Of a stretch of 64,000 nt of DNA, positions 26,817 to 34,978 are shown piece by piece. The position numbers and the translations under genes are program-made. How positions within the stretch are numbered: position 1 is the stretch's first letter; every line of letters begins with the position of its first letter. Under the pieces are notes generated by a model. It saw nothing but the letters and a program-made list of their open reading frames with translations, was not told the origin of the DNA and ran no database searches. The stretch comes from an uncultured Oscillospiraceae bacterium (GTDB lineage Bacteria; Bacillota; Clostridia; Oscillospirales; Oscillospiraceae): the NCBI GenBank assembly GCA_947630785.1, contig CANRIW010000003.1:49763-113762 (forward strand), written 5' to 3'.

Positions 26817-27109
26817 CCCCACGGCTGTATAAGATTATGTCAACTAAATTGGACTTTCACCCCGTGAAAAAGTTCGCTGTCGGATTTTGTAATTATTGGT
26901 AAAATCGATGGGAACCGCGACAAACCGCGCCGCCGGGGGCTGTTGAAAACTTTGTTCAAACTGTGGATAACTTTCCGTATCAAAAATTACGGCTGATGTT
27001 ATGAAAACCGCTTTTATCGTCTGGAAGCCAATGGTAAGCTTTGAAAATACAGCCTTTGCACGAATACGATTTGTCTTTCCCCTTCTGTTGAATACTTTTT
27101 GTAATATGC
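26817..27109. other. AT-rich intergenic gap with a perfect DnaA box
   Basis: About 290 bases without a credible gene, clearly richer in A+T than the rest. It holds TGTGGATAA at 26962-26970, the exact complement of the DnaA box TTATCCACA, close to TGTTGAAAAC at 26941-26950. I see no cluster of further boxes. Confidence 0.5.
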
Positions 27110-27139
27110 TTGACGGAGACAGCTCCGCCGTGGTACACT
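27110..27139 (+). promoter_or_regulatory. Sigma-A promoter for ZTP riboswitch-fhs
   Basis: TTGACG at 27110-27115 and TACACT at 27134-27139 have an 18-bp spacer and predict transcription from about 27146, the start of the aptamer. Confidence 0.75.
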
Positions 27140-27145
27140 GTAGGT

Positions 27146-27251
27146 GCTGTATGACTGACGGAAGTGGAGTGACCACATGGAGTACAGCGGCGCGCCGCGC
27201 CTGATTGCCGACCGTCTGGGCGCACATCTCTCTGTGCGCCCTTTTATTTTT
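27146..27251 (+). promoter_or_regulatory. ZTP (pfl) riboswitch with terminator, upstream of fhs
   Basis: The 5' core ATGACTGACGGAAGTGG (27151-27167), a GTGG/CCAC hairpin and TGGAGT match the first half of the pfl motif. The conserved 3' half is GCCGACCGTCTGGGC (27207-27221). GGGCGCACA (27218-27226) from that half pairs with TGTGCGCCC (27233-27241) to form the terminator, followed by TTTTATTTTT. When ZTP, the alarmone of 10-formyl-THF shortage, is bound, the 3' half is held in the aptamer and the terminator cannot form, so fhs is expressed. The location upstream of fhs is the classic one for this class. Confidence 0.88.
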
Positions 27252-27282
27252 GGACGCATGACGAACAAGGAGGAAAACACAC

Positions 27283-28947
27283 ATGAAAACCGACATTGAG
27301 ATCGCCCAGAGCGCCCAAATGCTGCCCATCGCGGAGGTGGCGGCCCGGGCCGGCATCGACGAGAGCCTGCTGGAGTACTACGGGAAGGTGAAGGCCAAGA
27401 TCGACGTAGTGCCCCTCCGGGACAGGCCCCGGAAGGGAAAGCTGATCCTGGTCACCGCCATCAACCCCACCCCGGCGGGAGAGGGCAAGACCACCACGTC
27501 GGTGGGCCTGGCCGACGCGCTGAAAAAGCTGGACAAGAACGTGCTGCTGTGCCTGCGGGAGCCCTCCCTGGGCCCCGTGTTTGGGGTCAAGGGCGGGGCC
27601 GCCGGCGGCGGGTACGCCCAGGTGGTCCCCATGGAGGACATCAACCTCCACTTCACCGGGGATTTCCACGCCATCGGGGCCGCCAACAATCTGCTGGCCG
27701 CCATGCTGGACAACCACATCCAGCAGGGCAACGCCCTGGGCATCGACGTGAAGAAGATCACCTGGCGGCGGTGCGTGGACATGAACGACCGGCAGCTCCG
27801 CAATATCGTGGACGGGCTGGGCGGCCGGATGCAGGGGGTCCCCCGGGAGGACGGGTTCGACATCACCGTGGCCAGCGAGATCATGGCGGTGCTGTGCCTG
27901 GCCACCGATCTCAAGGACCTGAAAGAGCGGCTGGCCCGAATCATCGTGGGCTACACCTATGACGACAAGCCCGTCACCGCCGCCGACCTGAAGGCCCAGG
28001 GGGCCATGGCCGCCCTGCTGAAGGACGCCATCAAGCCCAACCTGGTGCAGACCCTGGAGAACACCCCGGCTCTGGTCCACGGCGGGCCCTTCGCCAACAT
28101 CGCCCACGGGTGCAACTCCGTCTCCGCCACCGACACCGCCCTCAAGCTGGCCGACTACGTGGTCACGGAGGCCGGCTTCGGCGCCGACCTGGGAGCGGAG
28201 AAGTTTTTGGACATCAAGTGCCGGGCCGCCGGACTCCACCCGGACGCGGTGGTCATCGTGGCCACCGTCAAGGCGCTGAAATACAACGGCGGTGTGCCCA
28301 AGTCCGACCTGGGCGCGGAGAACGTGGCCGCCCTGGAGAGGGGCCTGCCCAATCTGCTCAAGCACGTGGAGAACATCACCCAGGTGTACGGCCTGCCCTG
28401 CGTGGTGGCCATCAACCGCTTCACCAACGACACCGACGCCGAGCTGGCCCTCATCCGGGACAAGTGCAAAGAACTGGGGGTCAACGTGGCCCTGTCCGAG
28501 GTGTGGGGCAGGGGCGGCGACGGCGGCGTCGAGCTGGCCGAGGAGATCCTGCGGCTGTGCGAGGCGTCCAGCGACTTCCGCTTCGCCTACGAGCTGGACC
28601 AGCCGCTGAAAGAGAAGATCGGGACCATCGTGAAGAAGGTCTACGGGGGCGCGGGGGTCAGCTACTCCGCCGCCGCCGAGAAGGAGCTGGACCGGCTGGA
28701 GAAGATGGGCTTCGGCGGCCTGCCAGTGTGCATGGCGAAAACGCAGTATTCTTTGTCCGACGACCCGGCCAAGCTGGGCCGGCCGGAGGGCTTCACCATT
28801 ACCGTCAGCAAGGTGAAGGTGTCCGCCGGGGCGGGGTTCGTGGTGGTCCAGACCGGCGACATCATGACCATGCCGGGGCTGCCCAAGGTCCCCGCCGCCG
28901 AGAAGATCGACGTGGACGAGAACGGGGTCATCTCCGGGCTGTTCTGA
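27283..28947 (+). CDS. fhs: Formate--tetrahydrofolate ligase
   Basis: Makes 10-formyl-THF from formate, THF and ATP, the entry to one-carbon metabolism and purine synthesis in anaerobes. It has 554 residues. The ATP loop is [18 protein letters not shown] near residues 64-81; [40 protein letters not shown] sequence follows in order, and the C-terminal part has [18 protein letters not shown] and [26 protein letters not shown] precedes the ATG. It is controlled by the ZTP riboswitch just upstream. Confidence 0.98.
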   Translation: MKTDIEIAQSAQMLPIAEVAARAGIDESLLEYYGKVKAKIDVVPLRDRPRKGKLILVTAINPTPAGEGKTTTSVGLADALKKLDKNVLLCLREPSLGPVFGVKGGAAGGGYAQVVPMEDINLHFTGDFHAIGAANNLLAAMLDNHIQQGNALGIDVKKITWRRCVDMNDRQLRNIVDGLGGRMQGVPREDGFDITVASEIMAVLCLATDLKDLKERLARIIVGYTYDDKPVTAADLKAQGAMAALLKDAIKPNLVQTLENTPALVHGGPFANIAHGCNSVSATDTALKLADYVVTEAGFGADLGAEKFLDIKCRAAGLHPDAVVIVATVKALKYNGGVPKSDLGAENVAALERGLPNLLKHVENITQVYGLPCVVAINRFTNDTDAELALIRDKCKELGVNVALSEVWGRGGDGGVELAEEILRLCEASSDFRFAYELDQPLKEKIGTIVKKVYGGAGVSYSAAAEKELDRLEKMGFGGLPVCMAKTQYSLSDDPAKLGRPEGFTITVSKVKVSAGAGFVVVQTGDIMTMPGLPKVPAAEKIDVDENGVISGLF

Positions 28948-28974
28948 GCTGAACTTCCGCAGGGAGGGGTTTTT

Positions 28975-29706
28975 GTGAACTACGCGCTCATCACCGGCGG
29001 CAGCCGGGGCATCGGGGCAGCCGCCGCCCGGGAACTGGCCCGCCGGGGCTGGGGGGTGGCGATCAATTACCTCCATAGTGAAGAAAAGGCCCGGACCCTG
29101 GCAGAGGAGCTGTCCGCCCTGGGGGTGCCCGCCCTGGCCGTCAAGGCCGACGTGGCCGACGAGGGACAGGTCCGGGCCATGGTTGACCGGGCGCTGGACG
29201 CCTTCGGCCGGCTGGACGCCCTGGTGTGCAGCGCCGGCATCTCCCACGTGGGGCTCATCTCCCAGATCGGCGAAGCGGAGTGGCGGCGGCTGTTCGCCGT
29301 CAACGTGGACGGCGTCCACCACTGCTGCCGGGCGGTGCTGCCCCATATGCTGGAGCGGAAGGCGGGCAGCATCGTCACCCTGTCCTCCATGTGGGGGCAG
29401 GTGGGGGCCTCCTGCGAGGCGGCCTACTCCGCCACAAAAGGGGCGGTCATCGCCTACACCAAAGCGCTGGCAAAGGAGCTGGGGCCCTCCCACATCCGGG
29501 TGAACTGCGTGGCCCCGGGGGTCATCGACACCGAGATGAACGCCCACCTCTCCCCCGAGGACCTGGCCGCCCTGGCGGAGGAGACTCCCCTGGGCCGCAT
29601 CGGCACGGCGGAGGAGGCCGCCAAGGCCGTGGCCTTCCTGGCCGGGGAGGAATCCTCCTTCCTCACCGGACAGGTGATCGCCCCCAACGGCGGGCTGGTG
29701 ATCTGA
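28975..29706 (+). CDS. SDR reductase, probably elongation factor P 5-aminopentanone reductase
   Basis: A 243-residue short-chain dehydrogenase. The NADPH loop TGGSRGIGAAAA is at residues 7-18, the catalytic Ser is in LSSMWG, and the YSATKG motif supplies Tyr and Lys. The segment SSMWGQVGASCEAAYSATKGA, with Trp-Gly after the serines, resembles the YmfI group, which reduces the 5-aminopentanone on EF-P, more than ordinary FabG proteins. The GTG start follows AGGGAGGGG, 27 bp after fhs, so it may share the ZTP switch. A FabG-like 3-oxoacyl reductase is the alternative; there are no fatty-acid genes nearby. Confidence 0.75.
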   Translation: MNYALITGGSRGIGAAAARELARRGWGVAINYLHSEEKARTLAEELSALGVPALAVKADVADEGQVRAMVDRALDAFGRLDALVCSAGISHVGLISQIGEAEWRRLFAVNVDGVHHCCRAVLPHMLERKAGSIVTLSSMWGQVGASCEAAYSATKGAVIAYTKALAKELGPSHIRVNCVAPGVIDTEMNAHLSPEDLAALAEETPLGRIGTAEEAAKAVAFLAGEESSFLTGQVIAPNGGLVI

Positions 29707-29715
29707 CCGCAATAT

Positions 29716-29763
29716 CGAAACGTGCCGCCCTGTGAGAACAGGGCGGCACGTTTCGCGTTTCTT
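29716..29763 (+). terminator. Terminator after fhs unit
   Basis: A perfect 18-bp stem CGAAACGTGCCGCCCTGT with loop GAGA, followed by CGTTTCTTT. Confidence 0.85.
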
Positions 29764-29791
29764 TGCCATAGAGCGGCGGGGCGGGAACGGC

Positions 29792-30730
29792 TCAGTCCCC
29801 AAGCTGATCCGGGAAGGTCTCTTCAATCGGGACGCTGTAAACCGGGTCACCGACAGCGCGTTCATCCGCAAGAACAGAGATGGTCTCAGGGACAAGGGCG
29901 CCGTTTTCGTCCACCACGGCTTTGGCCTGGAGGGACTGGCTCACCTGCTGCTCCACGCCCTCGTCTGTCCCCACGTCCCATCCCTTGCCGAGATAGTACA
30001 TCGTCCAGAGGAAGGTGGCGGTAACGGTATCCCCGTCCATGGTCTCCCCGTAATCGTCGATCTGGTAGCGCAGGCCGTCATAGTAGGGGGAATAGGCCCG
30101 GTCAAACAGATCCGACAGATAGGCGGACAGCTGCTCCTCCGCGGTTTGGGCCGCCGGGGCGCCGGTCACGGGGGAATCGTCCTCCAACCAGTTCACGTTG
30201 CCGGAGTTGTCTACGATGGTCCAGGCCCCGCTGTCTACGTCCTGCGTCAGATAGAAATACATGGTGACCTCGCCGTCGGCCCGGGTGGTCTGAGTGTGGT
30301 CGTACTGGGCATAGTAGTCGGCCCTCACCACCAGGAAATGCCGGGCCAGATGCGCGTCGCTCCAGCCCCGCCGGTCCGCGATGGTCCCCTTGATGAACCG
30401 CTCCCTCACCCGGTCCGTCTCCGCCTCGTCGATCTCCACGCGGTCCACCTCGATGTTCAGGGCGTACTCCTTGCCGGCCTGATTCTCCAGAGCGGACCGC
30501 ACGACCTCCACCGGGTCGGCGGAGGGCTTCTGCACCCACAGGTCGCCGAGCATGATGGCTGCCGCCGCGACCGTCCCCGCCAGGAGAACGGTCAGGATGG
30601 CGGCCGCCAGGGGAATCAGCCAGCGTCTGGTATGAGCGGCGCGCGGCCGCCGCGTCTCATAGGAGATGGCGCTTTCGATATACTTTCCGTCGATCTCGCC
30701 CAGCGCCTCCGAAAATGCCTTTGCGTTCAT
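29792..30730 (-). CDS. Putative anti-sigma or sigma-associated membrane protein
   Basis: A 312-residue protein with a cytoplasmic N-terminus (about 1-35), one transmembrane helix (about 37-62, LIPLAAAILTVLLAGTVAAAAIM) and an extracytoplasmic domain of about 250 residues with no motif I recognise. Its start overlaps the stop of the ECF sigma gene (ATGA), the usual layout for a cognate anti-sigma factor. The N-terminal KAFSEALGEIDGKYIESAISYE helix would be the sigma-binding part and matches a pattern common beside ECF genes in Clostridia. The role is inferred from position and topology only. Confidence 0.65.
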   Translation of the reverse strand: MNAKAFSEALGEIDGKYIESAISYETRRPRAAHTRRWLIPLAAAILTVLLAGTVAAAAIMLGDLWVQKPSADPVEVVRSALENQAGKEYALNIEVDRVEIDEAETDRVRERFIKGTIADRRGWSDAHLARHFLVVRADYYAQYDHTQTTRADGEVTMYFYLTQDVDSGAWTIVDNSGNVNWLEDDSPVTGAPAAQTAEEQLSAYLSDLFDRAYSPYYDGLRYQIDDYGETMDGDTVTATFLWTMYYLGKGWDVGTDEGVEQQVSQSLQAKAVVDENGALVPETISVLADERAVGDPVYSVPIEETFPDQLGD

Positions 30731-31287
30731 ACATAGACCTCCCTTTCCGCCAGATATCGTTTCAACTGTTTTCGGACGCGGACCAGGCGCATGGAGACGC
30801 TCTTTTCGGGGATCCCCGTGCGCGCGGCGATCTCCGCGTAGGAGTCGGAGAACCAGTACCGGCGCAGGAAGATGACCCGGTTCTCCTCCCGCAGCCCGTC
30901 CAGGAATCCCTCGATGACGCGGGTCAGCTCCCGCCCCTCCGCCTCCGCCTCCACGGTATCCGGCGCCGGCAGGCAGTCCTCAAGCTCCTTCAGCGCCACG
31001 TCATACACGCTGTTCCGCTTTTCCGCGCCCCTTCTGTGCCAGAGCTTCAGCGAGACATTCCGGACCACCTTGCAGACGTAGGCCCGCAACGGGTCGGGCC
31101 GCGCCGGAGGGATCGCGTTCCAGATGCCCAGGTACGCGTCGTTCACGCACTCCTCCGCGTCCTGACGGTTATTCAGGATATTGAGCGAGAGGGTGTGACA
31201 CAGCTTCCCGTATTTCGCGTCGAGCTCTTCGAGGGCCCTTTCCGAACGGGCGAAAAACAGTTCAATGATGCTTTTGTCGTCGATCAT
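30727..31287 (-). CDS. ECF (sigma-70 family) RNA polymerase sigma factor
   Basis: A 186-residue extracytoplasmic-function sigma factor. Region 2 has LCHTLSLNILNNRQDAEECVNDAYLGIWNAIPP and region 4 has RVIFLRRYWFSDSYAEIAARTGIPEKSVSMRLVRVRKQLKRYL. The ATG at 31287 follows AAAGGAGC with a 9-bp spacing; the frame continues 11 codons upstream, but without a ribosome site. It overlaps the following membrane protein gene by 4 bases, consistent with a sigma/anti-sigma switch. Target genes are unknown; such factors usually act on their own promoter. Confidence 0.92.
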   Translation of the reverse strand: MIDDKSIIELFFARSERALEELDAKYGKLCHTLSLNILNNRQDAEECVNDAYLGIWNAIPPARPDPLRAYVCKVVRNVSLKLWHRRGAEKRNSVYDVALKELEDCLPAPDTVEAEAEGRELTRVIEGFLDGLREENRVIFLRRYWFSDSYAEIAARTGIPEKSVSMRLVRVRKQLKRYLAEREVYV

Positions 31288-31396
31288 CGGGTACCAGCTC
31301 CTTTCCGAGCGCTCACCCATATACTACGGTTCCGGACGGGAAAACCACGGGGGACAGTGAAAAAAATACAGGAGGGCCCGTCCGGCGGCGCGCGCC

Positions 31397-31432
31397 GAAA
31401 AAAGAGGGCCCATCCGCGGGGATGGACCCTCT
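31397..31432 (-). terminator. Terminator after thiI
   Basis: Read on the minus strand, the stem AGAGGGTCCATCC pairs with GGATGGGCCCTCT and is followed by a run of T. It isolates thiI from the ECF gene. Confidence 0.8.
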
Positions 31433-31496
31433 CATTATGCTCTTTGCGGGGAGGCGGAAAACGCGATCCGGCCCGGGACAGGGCCCATTTTTCCGT

Positions 31497-32669
31497 TTAC
31501 AGGTCCAGCATGACCCGCTCGATGTTCTCCACGGCCTCGCTCACCAGTCCCTCCACGTCCAGGGCCTTTTCCGCCTCCGCCAGGTCCTCCGGGTGGGGCT
31601 TGGTCTTGGGGTGGCGGGGGGTGAACACGGTGCAGCAGTCCTCATAGGGGAGGATGGAGGTCTCGAAGGTGCCGATGCGCCGGGAGACGCGGACGATCTC
31701 CTCCTTGTCCATCCCCACCAGGGGCCGGAGCACCGGCCGGTCGCACACGGCGTCGGTGCACACCATGGCGTCCAGGGTCTGGCTGGCCACTTGGCCCACC
31801 GACTCGCCGGTGGCCAGGGCCTGGATGTCGTTCTTCTCCGCCACCCGGCAGGCGATGCGCATCATGAACCGCCGCATGAGGACGGTGAACAGCTCCTCCG
31901 GGCAGGAGCGGCGCAGCTCCTCCTGGATCTTCGTAAAGGGCACCACATGGACGCACATCTTGCCGGTATAGGGCACCAGCAGCCGGGCCAGGTCCAGTAC
32001 CTTCTCCTTGGCCTCCGGGGAGGTGTAGGGGTAGGAGTAGTAGTGGATGCAGTCCACGATGAGGCCCCGCTTGGCCATCATCCAGGTGGCCACCGGGGAG
32101 TCGATGCCGCCGGACAGCAAGGACAGGGCGCGTCCGCCCATCCCCACCGGCAGGCCGCCCGCCCCCGGCTCCGGGTCGGCGTGGACATAGGCGTCGGTCT
32201 CCCGGACCTCCAGGTGGACCGTCAGCTCCGGATGGTGCATATCCGCCGTCAGATGGGGGAACGCCTTGTGGAGCTCGCCCCCCACGTACTGGGACAGCTG
32301 GATGGAGGTCATGGGGAAGGTCTTGTCCGCCCGCTTGGACTCCACCTTGAAGGTCTTGACGCCCAGCAATTTCTCTCCCAGGTACTCCTTCGCGCACTGG
32401 GCCATGGCGTCGGCGTCCTTCCCGCAGGCCCGGGCGCGACAGACACCCACCGCCCCGAACAGCCTGCCCATGGCCTCCCATGCCCCCTCGAAGTCGCAGC
32501 TCTCGTCCAGGGGCTCCACATAGGTGGTGGACTGGCGGGTGTATACCTTGAAGCTGCCGTACTTCTTCAGGCGGCGCTTGGCGTTGCCCATGAGCTTTTC
32601 CTCAAAGCCCCGGCGGTTCAGGCCCTTCAGCACCATCTCTCCCTGCTTCAGCAGGATGATCTCTTTCAT
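31497..32669 (-). CDS. thiI: tRNA uracil 4-sulfurtransferase ThiI
   Basis: Adds sulfur to U8 of tRNA, giving 4-thiouridine, and in some bacteria supports thiamine thiazole synthesis. It has 390 residues, the short form without a C-terminal rhodanese domain. A ferredoxin-like region and THUMP domain (about 1-165, including RADKTFPMTS) precede the PP-loop ATP motif LLSGGIDSPVA with SGGIDSP at 186-192. The late EDCCTVF segment is typical. No cysteine desulfurase gene lies beside it, unlike in many Firmicutes. A good promoter lies just upstream. Confidence 0.96.
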   Translation of the reverse strand: MKEIILLKQGEMVLKGLNRRGFEEKLMGNAKRRLKKYGSFKVYTRQSTTYVEPLDESCDFEGAWEAMGRLFGAVGVCRARACGKDADAMAQCAKEYLGEKLLGVKTFKVESKRADKTFPMTSIQLSQYVGGELHKAFPHLTADMHHPELTVHLEVRETDAYVHADPEPGAGGLPVGMGGRALSLLSGGIDSPVATWMMAKRGLIVDCIHYYSYPYTSPEAKEKVLDLARLLVPYTGKMCVHVVPFTKIQEELRRSCPEELFTVLMRRFMMRIACRVAEKNDIQALATGESVGQVASQTLDAMVCTDAVCDRPVLRPLVGMDKEEIVRVSRRIGTFETSILPYEDCCTVFTPRHPKTKPHPEDLAEAEKALDVEGLVSEAVENIERVMLDL

Positions 32670-32703
32670 AACGTCCCCTCGTTTTCCTGTGTTCTGTGCC
32701 GCT

Positions 32704-32733
32704 ATTTTATCCCGGCGGGAGGGCCCCTGTCAA
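32704..32733 (-). promoter_or_regulatory. Sigma-A promoter for thiI
   Basis: On the minus strand, TTGACA (32733-32728) and TAAAAT (32709-32704) have an 18-bp spacer. Confidence 0.7.
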
Positions 32734-32775
32734 GATGTACAGTTTTAGAGGCGAAACTTTGTGGATATTTTCTTG

Positions 32776-32803
32776 TATCATATATCTTGCAAAATATATG
32801 ATA
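32776..32803. promoter_or_regulatory. Palindromic operator overlapping the -35 of the Vor operon
   Basis: TATCATATAT and ATATATGATA form perfect 10-bp arms around CTTGCAAA, a 28-base dyad centred on TTGCAA. The first part, ATCATATATCTTGCAA (32777-32792), recurs exactly at 63565-63580 upstream of ptb-buk. The TTGCAA is also the -35 box here, so a bound protein would block polymerase. A GntR-type repressor such as the one starting at 63769 is the candidate. Confidence 0.7.
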
Positions 32804-32815
32804 TTGCGTTATACT
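32787..32815 (+). promoter_or_regulatory. Sigma-A promoter for the P-loop/Vor operon
   Basis: TTGCAA at 32787-32792 and TATACT at 32810-32815 have a 17-bp spacer, with transcription from about 32822. The -35 is inside the palindrome. Confidence 0.75.
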
Positions 32816-32926
32816 GAAAGCATCCCGGAAAAGCCGTTTTCTTCTCTCGACATTTTGGGAAAAATGGTGTATGCTGATGGATGGTTTCAGCCCCGGCTTG
32901 TGAATATCCACGGAAGGAGGACGCGT

Positions 32927-33616
32927 ATGGAGCGGATCTTCGAGACCCTGTCCGGCAAAAAGAATTTCGTCTTCGTGGGCGAGGCCGGCTCCGGCAAGAG
33001 CGAGATCGCCATGACCTTCGCCCGGAGGCTGGCGGAGCGGACCCCCCTGCCCGTCCACTTCTTCGACCTGGACATGACCAAGCCCCTGTTCCGCTCCCGT
33101 GACGCGGCGACGAAGCTGGAGGCCGAGGGCGTCACCGTCCACTTCATGGAGCAGTTCATGGACGCTCCCACCCTGGTGGGCGGCGTGTCCCCCCTGCTGG
33201 GTGACCCCGGCTGCCTCACCGTGCTGGATGTGGGGGGCGACTACATCGGGGCCCGATCCATCGGCGGGTTCGCCCCCCAGCTGAACCGGCCCGACACCGC
33301 AGTGCTGTACGTGGTCAACTCCTTCCGGCCCTGGTCGGACACCATCGAGCACATCGACGAGACCCTGGGGAAGATCCTGGGCGTGTCCCACGTGCGGCTG
33401 GACCAGCTGACCATCGTGTCCAACCCCAACAACGGCGTCACCACCACCGCGGAGGAGTTCGCAGAGGGACACCGAAAGATCGTGGAGCTGATCAGCCCCT
33501 ATCTGCCCGTCGCCTTCGCCTGCGCCCGGGAGGAGATCGCCGCCGAGGCGGCCAAAGCGGCGGACGTGCCGGTGCTGCCCGTCCGTCTTGAACTGGTGTA
33601 TCCCTGGCTGACGTAA
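32927..33616 (+). CDS. P-loop NTPase of unknown function, first gene of the Vor operon
   Basis: A 229-residue soluble ATP- or GTP-binding protein. Walker A is GEAGSGKS (residues 18-25), a switch-like FFDLDMTKPLFRSRD follows near residue 46, and CLTVLDVGGDYIGARS near residue 88 is the Walker B region. SNPNNGVTTTAEEF and an alanine-rich C-terminal helix complete it. The look is of a SIMIBI-type or CooC/MinD-like NTPase, but I cannot name a family. RBS GGAAGGAGG fixes the ATG. It lies about 50 bp before the ferredoxin subunit gene with no terminator between, so a role in cofactor loading or assembly of the oxidoreductase is possible. Confidence 0.7.
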   Translation: MERIFETLSGKKNFVFVGEAGSGKSEIAMTFARRLAERTPLPVHFFDLDMTKPLFRSRDAATKLEAEGVTVHFMEQFMDAPTLVGGVSPLLGDPGCLTVLDVGGDYIGARSIGGFAPQLNRPDTAVLYVVNSFRPWSDTIEHIDETLGKILGVSHVRLDQLTIVSNPNNGVTTTAEEFAEGHRKIVELISPYLPVAFACAREEIAAEAAKAADVPVLPVRLELVYPWLT

Positions 33617-33666
33617 GCCTTCATGATACAAGCTGTTTTCAAACCACGGGGAAAGGAGGATCTCAC

Positions 33667-33870
33667 ATGGCAATGATCAAGGTCATCGCCGAGCGCTGCA
33701 AGAGCTGCCAGTACTGCGTGAAGTACTGCCCCAAGGGCGTGTTGGCGGTGGGCAGGAACGTCAACTCCAAGGGCTACGAGTATGTGGAGCCCGTCAATCA
33801 GGAGGCGTGTATCGCCTGCTGCATGTGCGCCCGGGTCTGCCCCGACGGCGCCATCGAAGTCTATAAGTAA
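33667..33870 (+). CDS. 2-oxoacid:ferredoxin oxidoreductase, 4Fe-4S delta subunit
   Basis: A 67-residue ferredoxin with two clusters: CKSCQYCVKYCPKG near residues 11-24 and CIACCMCARVCPDG near 48-61. It carries electrons from the thiamine site to external ferredoxin. It is the first subunit gene, 15 bp before the alpha subunit, in the order D-alpha-beta-gamma usual for VorDBAC or KorDABC. RBS AAAGGAGG precedes the start. Confidence 0.93.
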   Translation: MAMIKVIAERCKSCQYCVKYCPKGVLAVGRNVNSKGYEYVEPVNQEACIACCMCARVCPDGAIEVYK

Positions 33871-33885
33871 AGGAGAGAAACGAAC

Positions 33886-34965
33886 ATGGCAAGAACACTG
33901 ATGAAGGGCTGCGAGGCCATCGCCGAGGCAGCCGTCCGGGCCGGCTGTCGTTTCTTCGCCGGCTACCCCATCACCCCGCAGAACGAGATTCCCGAATATT
34001 TCGCCCGGCGCCTGCCCGAGGTGGGCGGCGTGTTCGTCCAGGGCGAGTCCGAGGTGGCCTCCGTCAACATGGTCTACGGCGCCGCCGCCGCGGGCACCCG
34101 CAGCATGACCTCCTCCTCCTCCCCCGGCATCGCCCTGAAGAGCGAGGGCATCTCCTACTGCGCCGCCGCCCGCATCCCCATGGTGTACGCCAACATCTCC
34201 CGGGGCGGCCCCGGCGTGGGCGCCATCCAGCCCGCCCAGCAGGACTATTTCCAGGCCACCAAGGCCAGCGGCAACGGCGGCTTTGAGATGCTGGTGCTGG
34301 CCCCCTCCACCGTGCAGGAGGCCGTGGACCTTACTTACGCCGCCTTCGACTACGCTGACCGTGACCGCAACCCCGTGCTGCTGCTGGCCGACGGCGTCAT
34401 CGGCACCATGATGGAGCCGGTGGAGCTGCCCCCCATGAAGACCGACGAGGAGGTGGCCGCCATCAAGGCCGGCAAGGCCGCCTGGGCCTGCACCGGCCAC
34501 AAGCTGGACTACGCCAACCGCGCCTGGATCCAGCCCGGCCAGTGGAACACCGCCATCATGCAGCAGGAGAACGAGAAGGCCGCCGCCCTCTACGCCTCCT
34601 GGCAGAAGGATATCCAGGTGGAGGAGTACCAGATCGAGGACGCCGAGGTGGTTATCGCCGCCTACGGCATCTGCGCCCGCATCGGCAAGTCCGTAGTGGA
34701 TATCTGCCGCGCCCAGGGCAAGAAGGTGGGCCTCATCCGGCCCATCACCGTCCACCCCTTCCCCTACAGCTCCTTCGATAAGATCAACTACGGCGTGTGC
34801 AAGGGCGTGCTCGACGTGGAGATGTCCATCCCCGCCCAGCTGGTGCAGGACGTGGACCTGGGCGTCAAGGGCCGCTGCCCCATTGAGACCTGCCTGTGCT
34901 CCGGCGGCAACATCATGAGCCGGGAGGCCGTCCTCGAGGCCGTGGACGCCATCCTGGCCAAGTAA
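33886..34965 (+). CDS. vorB: 2-oxoacid:ferredoxin oxidoreductase, alpha subunit (VorB/KorA type)
   Basis: A 359-residue subunit of a ferredoxin-dependent enzyme that decarboxylates 2-oxoacids to acyl-CoA. The N-terminus KGCEAIAEAAVRAGCRFFAGYPITPQNEIPEYFARRLPE and the QGESEVASVNMVYGAAAAG and RGGPGVGAIQPAQQDY segments are diagnostic. Whether the substrate is branched-chain 2-oxoacids (Vor) or 2-oxoglutarate (Kor) is not decided by motifs I can read; the operator shared with ptb-buk favours branched-chain acids. The symbol is therefore provisional. Confidence 0.85.
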   Translation: MARTLMKGCEAIAEAAVRAGCRFFAGYPITPQNEIPEYFARRLPEVGGVFVQGESEVASVNMVYGAAAAGTRSMTSSSSPGIALKSEGISYCAAARIPMVYANISRGGPGVGAIQPAQQDYFQATKASGNGGFEMLVLAPSTVQEAVDLTYAAFDYADRDRNPVLLLADGVIGTMMEPVELPPMKTDEEVAAIKAGKAAWACTGHKLDYANRAWIQPGQWNTAIMQQENEKAAALYASWQKDIQVEEYQIEDAEVVIAAYGICARIGKSVVDICRAQGKKVGLIRPITVHPFPYSSFDKINYGVCKGVLDVEMSIPAQLVQDVDLGVKGRCPIETCLCSGGNIMSREAVLEAVDAILAK

Positions 34966-34978
34966 GGGGGTACCGAAC

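Noticed and set aside
31288..31380. ECF-type autoregulatory promoter with GGAAC element before the sigma gene
   Set aside because: GGAACCG and TATA-like bases occur, but the distance to a -10 and to the start codon does not fit a clear ECF promoter, so I do not list it.
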